From assembly GCF_037392515.1 (NCBI RefSeq), contig NC_090287.1, positions 11,955,001-12,019,000 of the forward strand: DNA of 64,000 nt, read 5' to 3'. A program made the position numbers and the translations under genes. Shown piece after piece: positions 23,937 to 36,178 of the stretch. Below the pieces are notes generated by a model. It did not search any database. It saw only the letters and a program-made list of their open reading frames with translations, and had not been told where the DNA came from. This DNA comes from Haliotis asinina. Its lineage: Eukaryota; Mollusca; Gastropoda; Lepetellida; Haliotidae. Position 1 is the first letter of the stretch, and each line of letters opens with the position of its first letter.

Positions 23937-24344
23937 GCATGACTTGTTACACTGTTCTGCAGTGGCAATCTTTTCCTAAAAACATAAGCTATTGCCCCGA
24001 CAACACCTCATACCTAAACGCATTCAACACGGGTTGTCAAAGATGCATAAGTATAAAAATGTAACAGTGGGAACGAAAAACACAACTCACCGAGACGGGT
24101 GTTTCTTCCAACGACGCCATGTTTTGCTGCGTGAGTTTCCGCTCGCGACCGAAAAATCTCCGAAGATGGCCGAGCGTGTTTCCAGTATTACCGACATTGC
24201 TTCCGATAGGGCCGATGTGTTTCTGTTATTACCGCTAAACTACCGATATCGCTGCAATTGTTTCGCGAGTGGGCTGCGTTTGTTTCCATTTGAGATGCAA
24301 TTCCTTCAAATTTGCTGTAATTCCTTCAATTACTTAGGGGGGCC
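23937..24344. other. Insert unique to block III, with a possible orphan first exon on the minus strand
   Basis: This is moderately GC-rich compared with its surroundings. On the minus strand, a strong-context ATG at 24120 opens ten codons (MASLEETPVS) that end exactly at a consensus donor, GTGAGT, at 24090. A plus-strand ORF (23992-24390) overlaps but has no family resemblance. It could be a captured 5' exon and promoter of another gene. Confidence 0.35.
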
Positions 24345-25410
24345 TGATTATAATGCTTTACAATTAACAATGTGTATAGAATGCGCGTAATTCACCACAA
24401 CAATGTAACCACAAGCCCGTCCCTCTGGATATAGTCTGTGATCAATAACCCCTTGAAAGTAAAGATTGTGACAATAAGAAACACAGCTGTAATGTGAATG
24501 CAATCACCGTGGTTCAACAATACCATAAATAAACATACTATTGTCACGGTGACGAGTGCTCTGATAATAGATACGTCATTCTGATTGTCGTTCCTTTTTT
24601 CGCCGTATTGCTGTTTATTCTTACGAAACCAGCTGTAATGACTGATTGCCGATATATTTGTTTTATCAGATCATGACAGCTATTGTTCCCGGTAGTAGTA
24701 AAAATCTTGTTGTAAAGCTGTCATACTACTGATGATCCATGATATAAGTACTATTTTTCCTTTATTCCAATGTAATATTGTTTCATATTTGTAATTTATT
24801 TGTTTGTGACAGCATGTGACACGTAAATAAAACACAGTTTTGTCTTTTTTTTTGATAAAGAAGAACTATCTTAGTCTGGAATTGAAACTTTCAGTATATG
24901 TTCAGCGACATGTCCAAACTATAAACGTGAATATGACATTGGTTCTGTGGTGTTAGTTGTTTGTATGAATCGGTTTAAGGTAATGTTTCACATGTTGCTG
25001 CAGCTTAGGAAAACACTACTTCTGTTATAACATAATCAGTAAAGCAAATCCGTGAGGGATATTACGTTTTTAGTTACGAGTTAACATGGATATTACTGAG
25101 ATGTAGACAAAAGAATACATGTTTACATATTCTATTTTTCTTAAAACAGAGGCCGAAATATATGAATATTATAGATACTCAGTTGTTTCTGATTTAATTG
25201 TTCCCTTGAGTTGTCAGACATAAAACAAACAATCTACATTAGACATATGAAACGAGGATGCTTCTTCAAACTGTGTCTCAAAGCATATTTTAAACACAAT
25301 TGTGATACTGCATCAAAGTGAGAAACTGTATCAAATAGGCAATATCGTGATATTCTCGTAATTATTATTGTTGTGAAACCGATGGCGCAGGTAGAAAAAT
25401 ATCAAAGCGC

Positions 25411-25629
25411 TACCGATTAATTATTGCCTATTTAGAACTCTATCGGACGTCCAGGCAAGCGACGCCTCAGGGTTGAGTCATGGCAACGTGTCATTTCTTA
25501 ATCACATGCAGACAATAGGTTTCAGCAGCTTCATGTTTTCTTAACTTGTCACAGGAAATGTCTGATTAGCTCGGTGAGCTAAACGATCTGATTGGATGTG
25601 TAAACGAGCTTAAAACACATCGTATAAAA
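25411..25629 (+). promoter_or_regulatory. A4 promoter
   Basis: TACCGATTAATTATTGCC lies at 25411-25428, GATTGG at 25590-25595 and TATAAAA at 25623-25629, again with 33-nt spacing. Confidence 0.65.
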
Positions 25630-25671
25630 TCCTGTGATGTAACCTTGGATGGCATAATTCTCTTCACAACC

Positions 25672-26445
25672 ATGTTGGACATACCTACCCATCTTCTTCA
25701 GCCTCTCAGTGTCGACACCAACATCACCTACGATCTGGATGTGTCAAAGTTCCCAGGTTTGGACGACCCACAACAGATGTACCAACCAGCTCTTTTGATA
25801 GCCACTGACTGGAGCGACTACGTCTATCCTGACGCACAGAGTGTCCCAAATGACACAGATAATACCACAAGTTCATACGACTCAGACAATGCATTTGTGG
25901 ATGACTTGTATTTCCTAATAGGTACGTATTCTATCAACATTTGTATCTAACTTGTATCCTTTAATCCTTGAATCACAGTAACGGCATATGTTTCTTAATA
26001 TGTACGTATCCTATTCACGTGTATGCTGTAACTCATTGATGACATTGTAACTCTAGCGTTTGCTGGTAGTTAGAGGAGTTGTTCATGTTGTTGTTTTCTT
26101 TCCCCAGAAACAAGCCAGGAGTTCTTCACTGATGTCAACAGCAGCGATATAATGGACGACCAGATTTTCCAGTTTCTAGTGGATGACGTCTTTGCAGACA
26201 TCGACCCAGCCTCAGAGTGTCTTGATGACAATCTCACTTTGGACGACAAAGCTACGACCCCAAAAGAACACGTATCTCCCTTTGTATCATGTATCAGAGG
26301 ACAAAAACGCCGCCGAAATGATGACATCGAAAGCACATCTGCAAGCAAGAAACCAAAACTGGCGGAGGGACCGACTCTTCAATTTCCAACCATGGTTTCT
26401 GTTTGTTCAAGGTCTAACGTGTGTGAACTCGTGAGGCATTCCTAG
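25672..26445 (+). CDS. A-type gene copy A4: small acidic protein with bipartite basic motif
   Basis: Exons 25672-25921 and 26108-26445 with a 186-nt phase-1 intron give 195 aa. It is intact, with about eight residue differences from A3, including DLDVSKFPG, DDNLTLDDKAT and STSASKKPK. KRRR (150-153) and KKPK (164-167) are kept. It is an apparently working member; function unknown. Confidence 0.82.
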
Positions 26446-28366
26446 TTTAGAACTTCTGAAATATGTTTTGGCTCACTGACTCTGAGTTTTGAGCTCCACC
26501 AAATCAGTGCTTGAATCTTTTGTTGTCTTCGAAGTACAATTGCTTGTATTAGTGATGGGTGTCAACGGCGGGTTTTATCACTTTCTGACTTCATGAACAT
26601 ACTGTCATAGTATGGACGTAATTGTACAACTGGAAAAATTATGGAAAAGGTTTCCATTTACATATTTGAATGTTCCATTAGTGCCAATGTATCATTATTT
26701 CTATATGTGCTATGAACAACATAATTTACACAAACACTCAGTGCATGTAATACGTTTTGACCTGTTTACTGCCATTTACTGATGTTATTTACTGACGTTG
26801 CTTACATCTACTTGTTCAGTTACTTGATTAAACTGTTATAACTGAATTACGAGTGTTTGTGTTATTGATGCTTGAAAAAAGTAGTCTGTGCTCCTTTTGT
26901 TATGAGCTGAACTTTTCAACATTATTGACTACAATCAGATTGATATTGTCTACAATATGTTTACAATAGGACCATTATAGAGTTATACATTGTACGTGAA
27001 CCTAAGCAGGTCAAGGACCAGTTTAATGCCGCTTACTAGTATTTCCCTGCTGAAACCGACAACACTTCAACACTTTCTCAACACAGTTCGTTGCAAATCT
27101 ATATCGAAACTGTCACAACTGAGGTTTCTGTGAATTTATATGCTACGTCTCATTTGACGTGCCTTCACTTATAAGTTGCGACCCTTAAAATGAATATTTG
27201 GAGGAAAGAGTTTGCCAATCTCTTCATTTTTTAAAAAAAATTCAAAGACACTTTCTGTCAAAACAATCATCACATTATGCATTATTCTAGAATGCTACTG
27301 TTACACTATGCACTAACCGCAGGGGATAGACGCATTACAGCATGAAACGCACTTGTCTGCTGTAGTAATCACGATGTTCCCACCAACCTTAGTGTAAACA
27401 GTTCATTGTTACTGTAGGTGTTGTGATAAAGGATAGGTCATTGCAATTTTCTTCTTTTGTCCTGCAATGGTATTGCTGCTCCGTGGAACCAGTTGCAGTG
27501 AATCATTGGCAGGACGTTAACTTCATCAAATAGCCCTGTGAAGCTTTTCTTTCCAGACGTGGGGTCATCTCGTCGTGGAGCTCATCCAGTATTTTTACGT
27601 GATGTGAAAAAATATACAGCAGTCATTGTCTTATATTGGGTCGTGACTTAACCACTCATTAACCACTAAGAAATACTGTCCCATTAAATGTCTGGGCTAC
27701 GTGTAGAGAGCGCAAAGGCCTTGAGCTGATGATGAGCCATACCATCCTGAATGCGTTGAAAAGAATAGAACAAAAGAGTCCGTCATTCGCACTTTGAAAC
27801 ATATGGGTTTTAACTTTTGACGTGAAGGTTGAAAGAGAGTCACGGAATTTGATTTCCAGAAGCAAGAGTGTCCACAAGGTTGGTGCAACAGAGGCGAAAA
27901 CTCCTTTCCCATACGAAACTACAGGGAATTTGGGAACTTGTACTAGCTGTATTCTGTGATGAGGTCATTGAGATATTCTGGAGCTTGATTGTGGAGATAT
28001 ATGAACGTGAAATAATTGGGATTTAATCGTTATTTTACATTTGTGACTGACGAAACGAATATTTGTCACGTGTCACATTAGTTCCACAGGCGGAAGCAGG
28101 TCAACAAACAAAAAAACTCCTGTCATTAACAACAGACAAGTCTTTATTTGTACAACACCAAATACATTTATATTGTAATATTGTGTTAGCATCTTAATTG
28201 GTTTAATTGAATAATGATATGGAGTTGTATCCACAGAAACATTTATATATCCTGTGTCACTTTTACTGAACATAATCGACAATCAAAACATGAGTGTTAC
28301 ATGAAGGGCATCGTAATTAGTAAATGCTCCCTAACCAGTGACGCAGCCTGGTTAACATCAAAGCAC
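26446..28366. other. A4-B3 spacer, no gene seen
   Basis: This is homologous to 7435-9350 and 16600-18570. The short ORFs here are not conserved between copies. Confidence 0.6.
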
Positions 28367-28570
28367 TACCGATTAATTATTGCCCATGAAGAATGTTAAA
28401 ACCCGGCCCAAAGACGACCAGACAAGCAACACCTTTGAGTTGAGTCATATTTGTTAATCGCCTTCACCCAATAAAAGCTTTCACGCCGTTTTAACAACTT
28501 CATGTTTTCATACAGTATCATAGGAAATGTCTGATGTCGGTACGTTAAAAGCTCTGACTAGGTGTATAAA
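28367..28570 (+). promoter_or_regulatory. B3 promoter region
   Basis: TACCGATTAATTATTGCC lies at 28367-28384 and TATAAA at 28565-28570, with the same intervening elements as B1. Confidence 0.5.
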
Positions 28571-28627
28571 CACACATTGTGTAAATAATCGTGATGCAAT
28601 GGCGTATTGTATAGTTCCGTCCCAAAG

Positions 28628-29741
28628 ATGCTTGAAGTACCTCCCCAACCTCTCAGTATCGACACCAACATCACCTACGACCTGGATATGTCCAAGTTCC
28701 CAGGTGTGGACGGCCCACAACAAATGTACCAACCTGCTCTGCTGATAGCTATTGACTACTTCTACCACACAAGACGCAGACAATACAACACGTTCAGACG
28801 ACTCAGAAGAAGTCAATGTAGACAACTTCCTCATAGGTAATGTAAATCTGTTGACATTTGTATGTTATGAGTATCTATCTTGTATCTTGTAATTCTTGAA
28901 TCACTGTGACAAAACTAACGGCATATATTTCTTAATAGGTACGTATTCTATTAATATTATGAACATCTGCCTATCTTCAATCAGTAATAACATCGTAACA
29001 AAATTACTTGCATTTATCTATAGCTCTGTTGCTCATGTTACAACTCGGATTGTCTATTTGTAGACGACTTGTTTTGTCTCAATTCGCGTACTATAACCCT
29101 GACGTCCACTGATATCTTTCTGATTGACAATAAACTGTTGGGCGGTAGTGTAGTACATGTAATGACATCGTTGCCAAATGAACAAAATATAGTTTTGAAA
29201 GTTCTGTTGTTCATGTGGCTGTTGTCCTTCCCCAGCATGAAGTCAGGAGTTTTTTTAACTGATGTCAGCAGCAGTAACATAAACGGCGACTATGTTTTCC
29301 AGGCCCGGTTTGATGACGTTGTTGAACACAATGATGTGGTTACAACAATATATTGATCCGGGCACACCAAACATCAAAACCCGTCCTCAGGCAGATGTTT
29401 TGGACAGCTTGTATGATGGAGTTTGCTTTCACAGTGAAGAAACTCGAAAGCACATATGTGACGATGTTTTGTCCATAGAAGAGTTACCTCCTTTTGTATC
29501 ATGCCTCGGAGGACAAAAGCGACGCCGAAACGATGACATCGAAAACGAGGCTGTGAAGAAGAAATCGAAGATGGCGGATAGATTCCAAAACTGTTTTCCT
29601 GTGGTACAAGGTCTAATGGGTTTGAACTTGGACTCATATGTCAGAATTTGTAAAACACTTGACTCATTTGCTAAGTGTGTGCTTTGTGCCCCATCGATCT
29701 CCGTGCTTGGACCTTTACTTCGACTTGGAAGATGCAATTAA
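28628..29741 (+). pseudogene. B-type paralogue B3, the least degraded B copy
   Basis: Exon 1 is 28628-28836 and exon 2 starts at 29236. The frame pattern is as in B1, with an in-frame stop at 29354-29356 (about 109 aa). The second frame runs open to 29741 through GQKRRRNDDIENEAVKKKSK and beyond, past the point where B1 and B2 stop. A 73-nt GT-AG interval (29318-29390) would join the two frames in phase, but its donor (GTTGTT) is weak. It is either a pseudogene or a three-exon gene with a basic middle region. Confidence 0.55.
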
Positions 29742-30210
29742 GTGTATACATTTGTACCAAATACCCTATACATTTAGTTTTATTGTATTCCATGTGAACA
29801 ATATTGTTTCATACACATAACAAATATTTGTCTCATATAGTGCCATGTGTTACTCATATTATTTACACGTGTTTGGTATTTACAACCATGTGATCTATTT
29901 AGAAATGAAACTTGAAACTGAAGTACGAGCGTTTTTGTTACTGAGGTTGGGCATGGCTATTGCCGTGTGTATTCATCGTTATGGCATAATTCTCGTGAAC
30001 GTTTCAATATTTTCCTTGGAGCTGTTATCCTCAAACACATCAAGTCAGCTGCGTGTATTTGTTGGGTTTGGCAGCCACAAAATATTCACATTTGTCAGTG
30101 CCTCGCTCTCACGCTTTCATTTTTTGTGGGTCAGACTAGATTTCGTGGGATGGCGATTTGGTGCCTTAACCTGAGCGTGTTGGGTCGAATCGAAAATCAT
30201 TTTTTTCTAT
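29742..30210. other. 3' flank of B3, no gene seen
   Basis: This is AT-rich and not repeated elsewhere in the window. An ORF at 29845-30174 has no initiator context, repeat support or recognisable domain. Confidence 0.5.
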
Positions 30211-30212
30211 TT

Positions 30213-30319
30213 TGTTAGGTTAGGTCCAACTCGGGATTCGAACACCAGCTATCCACGGTAACTCAATTAATCCCCGGCACATAAAGTAAGCCATCTAACC
30301 CACTAAATCACAAGAAATG
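30213..30319 (-). mobile_element. Probable tRNA-derived SINE head
   Basis: On the minus strand a box A-like TGATTTAGTGGG (30310-30299) is followed by a box B-like GTGTTCGAATCC (30244-30233). The spacing of about 66 nt is too long for a standard tRNA and suggests a long-variable-arm (Leu/Ser-like) ancestor or a drifted SINE. No foldable acceptor stem is apparent, so it is not called as a tRNA gene. Confidence 0.45.
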
Positions 30320-30797
30320 GAAGTCGAACAAGTGGTAGCCTATCCTACGGACCCTTCTGCTAAGTGGGAAGTCTAGTCCTAAATATAACATGTGTTACAT
30401 TGTGTGATAGTGCGACGGTTCTTGAACAGCCATATACCAATGCAAAAATTACCCACATGGTGGTTTTTCGGACAACGCAGGCAGTCAGTGTGCAACAACA
30501 GTAAATCAATGTAGAAGATACAGACCGAAAGTACACGACACAATGTCATGATCATAATGATAAATTTAGCGCCGAAAATCCACCTGAAAGTTGCTCTGTG
30601 GCGCTGCAGAAAGAGATCCGTTTTCAGATCAGGTTTGAACCTTTTTTTCTGTTTGTTTGTTTTCTGTTCTGTTTATGGTCATAGACATCGTGAATCATAG
30701 TAGAAGACTGTTCCAACGATATCGGCTGCCATGGAAAACGCTCTATCACCCATAGTCTGTTTTGCAGAGAGGAGTTGAGAGAAGAAACTGCTTACAA

Positions 30798-31000
30798 GAC
30801 TAATGCTTAGTCTCTGAATATATGATTTTGATTGTAACATACAAACCTATTTAAATGGAAAAGGAGCCCAAGGTCGACCAGACATCCTGAATTTGGGGAA
30901 ATCTAGACCTGCTTTATGAAGAGTCTGTCACTGCAGGGCGGACTTGGCTGTTGGGGGAAAATATGGTGCAGGAACTGTGAGACAGATTACTGTCCTATAT
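30798..31000. repeat. Dispersed repeat, relative of the D-unit region 47071-47270
   Basis: Both stretches share, in order and orientation, a CTTAGT(C/T)TCTGAAT segment, an AATTGAAAAGGA-like segment, TGCAGGGCGG and a TGTGAG(G/A)CAGA segment. It is an old pair of unknown nature. The ORF at 30944-31201 lies partly inside it and is not kept open in the D units. Confidence 0.55.
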
Positions 31001-34000
31001 AGATGTTATAGATTATCCCTGACAGAGCTAAGAGATCGACTGGGTTTGTGGATAGTGAGATCCGTGGATGGCCATGAGAGAACAGTAGGAATTGTCATCA
31101 CAGATGCAGTTATTGATAAGGAGAAGAATCTTGAAGCTCGTGCAGCGTGTGGTGGGAAGCCGTTGGAGAGTTTGTTACGCATAAACACAATAACAATATA
31201 AAACATAAATGGTACTATGGTGACACCGTTTATGAATACACAACTTCTATAACCTTTCTCCGCAAAGATTTTTGCAGGGATGACTACTGCTGGTTAGAAC
31301 TATTGCCATTGCGACAGTCTATTGCAACATACTAATGCGTTTGACATAGCCTACTGTGTCCAACTAGCATTGTTTTCTTCCTCCTATTGTCTCATTTCAG
31401 TCATTTCTCAAATGACTCTATAGTTTATATGAAATGAAAGACAGTTCAGACATACACACAATGAAGCTGCAAGTCTTCACCCAAACAATAAAAAATACAA
31501 AGTATAATAAATATTTGTCAACGGAAGTCAATTACTAAACTATTGATAGTCACACATAATATCGATACATCGATAGGTTTCTGCCATCAATTAATTGCTA
31601 TATTTTATTAGTTGCAATCCATGGCTAGTTCGATGCCTGAGCACAGTACTAGATTCTGATGTCGTTGTCAACCAAGTGACCCTAACGTCTAAAATGCCCA
31701 TCAAGGAAGACAAATGGAACTGTCAAAATGTTGCTAAAGTTGTTACAATTGATATATCTGTATGGTCGATATCTTCTAGCCAAACAAAAGGTTGAGTTAC
31801 AGTGGTTATTAGACTGAGCGGAATGCATTGTGGTGATATGGGATTATGGTGGGCATATTACGTTGTATAGAATCTCTGGAGGTTACGCAACTTTCGTAAT
31901 CAATACTGCTATGTGTAAATTACTTCCAACCGTATTGTATGTTGACAGATATCACCCTGTCTTATCAAACCACAATCTAAATACCTATGTTGTCAATGCT
32001 TAAATATACGCGTCGAACATTGATTCAACACAATTTGAATGGATGCCAAGCGGATTAAACTGAAAATACATCGTTGTGAAAACCTCGTAGATCGACCTCC
32101 TGTTTAATTTATAGCTCTAGTTATCTAACAATTGATCCCATTCATTATAAACCCTGATTGATAGACTTGGAGCTTCTTTGGCGAAAGGTTCTAATCAAGG
32201 GATTAGATCAGGCCCCCGAGCAATCTATCAACGGACTGAGGTTGTGTAAGCCTGTCAGAGAATACATTTCCTTGTTCCCCTTAGAGCAAACAAAACTGTT
32301 AATTGCGTGTCTTAAGCTGAAAGAAAAGTTCATTAAGTGCTGAGGGCTTGAGCAATGATTTATTGATTTTTCTCCCGAAGCACCTACTGCATAGGTTAAA
32401 AATGTATGGATAGTAATCTTTAAATAATTAGTAGTGACAGTGAATACAATATTGGATAAGTGTCCCTTCTTAAGTACTATGTTCTTACAAGGGCGTGTAT
32501 ATTCCGTACGAAGTTGTGCTGAAGGGGACAATAAAGTGGCAAATTGGAACACTTTCTCAATGTGCACATTTAACAATTACGGCAATCTAAAGAAATATCA
32601 GAATGTGAAATTGAAATCGGAATTATTCAGCCTTCAGTGTTTACTACTATTTCTCATTCTTATTTAGCATATGATGCCATGTAAGTATATTTCATGTCTT
32701 CTAGAATGTTACATTGTAAACTGTTGTCAGATCCGACGATGATGACCATATTTTTTTTTCATTTCAGTGCTCAGATACGTTACACATGGCACGGCAATAT
32801 ATATCACATCTTTGAAGCATATAGATATACATTGGGAAGCGATTGGAAATATCAAGTGATAGTATATTATAAGAGCGCTTCATTGCTCACATAAAACGGC
32901 AGATAAATGTTTCCACTTCCATATAAAGGGATCTATTTTTTTTGTTTTTCCTGGCTACATATGATGACCATTTTGTTCTTTGTTTCACATGAACAACTCA
33001 TTCTGCTGTTAGCTAACTGGAACCAACATCCATGTATATGTACATGAACTACATGGTACTTGAGAGGGTGTTATTCGTGGAATACAGTATTTCACTACTG
33101 TTTTCCGTAGTAGAAGTATTATGTACACCTATACCTGCACTATTTGAGGTAAACGTTACCATAATATAACAGGTAAATAAACACTTCTAGCATACCCTAA
33201 TATAGTGCTTGTAATGGCACAATGTGCGAGTAAAACGGAACGATTCAGTTAATCCATAAAGTATTATCATTGTTGATTAGATGATTACCATCGACTTTGA
33301 GAGAACTAGAAAACAGTCGTTTAACCGCAGGAATACCAAATAATGAAATGAATAATGGTATATGGGGTAAGACTTCCTAATTACAGTGCATTTACACACT
33401 CTAGCGTGAATGTTATACTAGCAGGAACAAAGGTAATCTCTTGCATCTGTCGTTTCCGAGTTGGCAGGTAATAGATACCAGAGAAGATAGCCTTTCATTC
33501 CCAGATGCCATAAACACTATCCCAGACAGTGATTCATTTCAGACGCGGCAATAAACTGTCAATCCTCAGTGAGGCGTGATGTTTAATTTACACCTTGACC
33601 TAACGACAGGCTCGTTTATGCTCAGGGTCAAAGCTGACCACTCATGAATGTTATTTCCCCCAATAATGTTATATAACAGTTAAATAGCCTGTTACTGTGC
33701 CTCGCGGTTTAATTAAACAACAGCTGACATCCTTCAACACTGTTGATGCTTCTAATGCAACACAAATAACCAGAATACATCTAAATTGTAGGTTATTTTA
33801 ACTGGAAATAGTCATAACGAATTGTTCTAAATGGAACACAGTAATAATAAAGTGTTGGACACTTGGTACATGTTTTTGTTGGTATTGTGGTTTTGAGATT
33901 GCAATCACGTCCATAACAAAATCCTTCAGTCGTACATATACATTTAAATTTGATATTCACTAACCATAAACCCATTTTCATTCAACTGCGAATAAAACCG

Positions 34001-36060
34001 TGGAAACACAGTAATTTGACAATTATTCAAAGGAAAGCAAACAATCACGGCGTATTTTAAAATATAAATAGGGAGGATGGGACTCTTTAGATTATCGCGT
34101 ATGTTGCGAATTCACATATGACTAATTTGTATTTGTCTATTAAGTAAAATGTTTATGTGGATTACATAAATACTTTCTTTTTATGGAATATTGAAATTTA
34201 GAGTCCATAACATGTCTATTTGCCTAATGAAAGTATACAAATATATACTATCACCATACACTTCATTTATATATACATGTTGGATGTTATATTATGTATG
34301 TACACAGGTATCATGTATTTATATGATATTATGTATATAATCTGGTGTTTTGCCATTGTGCATTTACCGGCACTTCACACAAACAACATATTTACTTTCT
34401 TAAAATGCCAAATACCTCTCATCAGGATAATTTCCTACACACACAACACAACCCGTTGCCACCTGTATACTTATGTAGGGCCTGTCCAATTACCATTTGG
34501 TGAACTCTTTTCAACCTTTGTTATTTAACGTCTTGACTAAAGTCCCCACACATGCAAATAATACAAATTGAAATGCAATTTATCTCAGGTTCAGATTAAT
34601 GCCTATGTAATTGTTAGGACCTTTTTACACTTTATAACTATATTTTGTACAGGTGGAGGTCAACCCAACGTGTTCTTGCGGCGAGGATAGTATGTAACAG
34701 CTTATCCGATTGTCATTACATTAGATATGTTTCATGGGTGGAGTTGTGTACTTCCGAAATTGTGTTTTTGTCCTTTGATCTAGCCTGTGTCTGCATTAAG
34801 CTCTTTTTATCACCAAACCACTGGTACTATCTTCACAAACAACGCAGCCCTATGCCCGCTGATGATACAAGAAAGCAATGACCATCTATAAGTAGATCGC
34901 CTTAAGTAGAGAGAGATAGGCCAGTTATATTTGATTATGGAGCGGAAAGGCCCATTGCGCAATACGTCCCTTTTACCAATCCTTTTGACAAACGTGGATG
35001 TTGATGAGAATTTCGAGAACAATTGCCTTTGCAAGCTGTAACGCTTTGATCTATATGACTATAAGCGAAAAAGATATTCGTAGACGATTATATAGATAAC
35101 CATGCATAAGAAATCCTCCTGAAGTTTCGTTATTTGTAGGATAAAAGAGATAATCGGGTATTTGTAGGATAAAAGAGATAATCGGGTAGATCATGGTGGG
35201 TTGGGAGGATACACTGGTGTCCTGTCAAATTGGGAATGGTTAATAAACACATGAAGTGACATGTCTTTTCGGTGTATTGGCGTCTCTGCGGGAAAATAAC
35301 AACAGTAATATTATGATATTAGTGACAAACTATTGTTCATATGCATGCAACATATGTCGAAATTTACTTTTAAAACGTCGTATCAAGTGTTCCTGTAATT
35401 TGTTTAGCTTCTTAAAGCCACTCTTGTAGAGGAAGTATATACATGTATCAACTTAAACAGTGACTGCTAATGAAGACAGGCAATGTAAAGGAAGCCAAAT
35501 GCGTTTACGTCTGCAAGATCTTACGTCTGCACTTCTTTTATATAGGTCAGTCTTTTTATAATTTTGAATACTTTTCGTTGTCCAGTACTTCATTTTAACA
35601 CATTTTCATGCGCATAACTTGAAATGTTGACGATGTATCTAGACTAAAAATAACTTACGCAAAACCGATTTTCCACTACAATAACTCAACGTTTCTAACT
35701 GATTACTTGTTCGGCTCTTGGTAACAAATGGTTCTTCAACAATCTTTCTTGGAAAATATTTTACCTAATTGTCATAATAAAATCAGATTATTTTCCGCAA
35801 TCACCAATCAGCCGAGACCTGTTAGAATTGACCTGTAAACATTACTCTTTGGCAGGGAAATTAATAAGCTGTGTATTAAAAGGACTGAACGAAAGCCTCA
35901 GGCGGGATGTAATGTCCACACAAGGCGATGGTGAACAATAGTCACTTCACACACACGTGGTATTTTCACCGATTGCTTCTGACTACAGACGACACAACAC
36001 AAAGGCTATTTATCAGACGTTAAGCTCATTTGTTCGCCACAAGCTAACGATGCAATTGTC
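31001..36060. other. Single-copy AT-rich stretch, no gene seen
   Basis: Only scattered ORFs under about 125 codons occur, without domains or matching splice structure. The 5' flank of the C gene forms the right end. Around 35860-35910 there is an AATTAATAAG stretch followed by GCCTCAGG, loosely resembling the order of elements upstream of A genes. Confidence 0.5.
35131..35186. repeat. 28-nt tandem duplication
   Basis: Two perfect adjacent copies of a 28-nt unit beginning TATTTGTAGGATAAAAGAG. Confidence 0.95.
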
Positions 36061-36104
36061 TGGTATGGTCACTTACCAGCTGTCAATCACCCCCGCTGAC
36101 TTGT

Positions 36105-36143
36105 GATTGGATGTAATAAGCAATCTGAGCCGTGCTATATAAA
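36105..36143 (+). promoter_or_regulatory. C gene core promoter
   Basis: GATTGG lies at 36105-36110 and TATATAAA at 36136-36143, with 31-nt spacing, the same order and orientation as in the A and D genes. The ATG follows 43 nt after the TATA start. Confidence 0.7.
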
Positions 36144-36178
36144 GGCACAGGAAGCCAGTGTGTCATTTCACATTCAAC

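Larger units (their letters stand above)
14080..24344 (+). repeat. Duplication block III (A3, B2, nested LINEs, MITE)
   Basis: This is the counterpart of block II. Differences include a 56-nt local tandem duplication at about 17101-17212, about 663 nt of LINE sequence that block II lacks, a loss of about 24 nt near 23275, and an inverted-repeat element at 23721. Positions 14080-15550 are 5' flank of A3 with no gene seen. Confidence 0.75.
24345..29760 (+). repeat. Duplication block IV (A4, B3)
   Basis: Similarity to blocks I-III resumes at about 24345 and continues through A4, the A-B spacer and B3. After the B3 tail the sequence becomes unique, with no LINE. Positions 24345-25410 are 5' flank of A4 with no gene seen. 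Confidence 0.75.

Noticed and set aside
23992-24390. 132-codon plus-strand ORF
   Set aside because: It crosses the block III/IV junction, begins without a true ATG context, and overlaps the better-supported exon-like signal on the other strand.
29845-30174. 109-codon plus-strand ORF after B3
   Set aside because: AT-rich, single-copy, with no recognisable domain or gene structure.
30213-30319. Functional tRNA gene
   Set aside because: Box spacing is too long and no acceptor stem can be formed.
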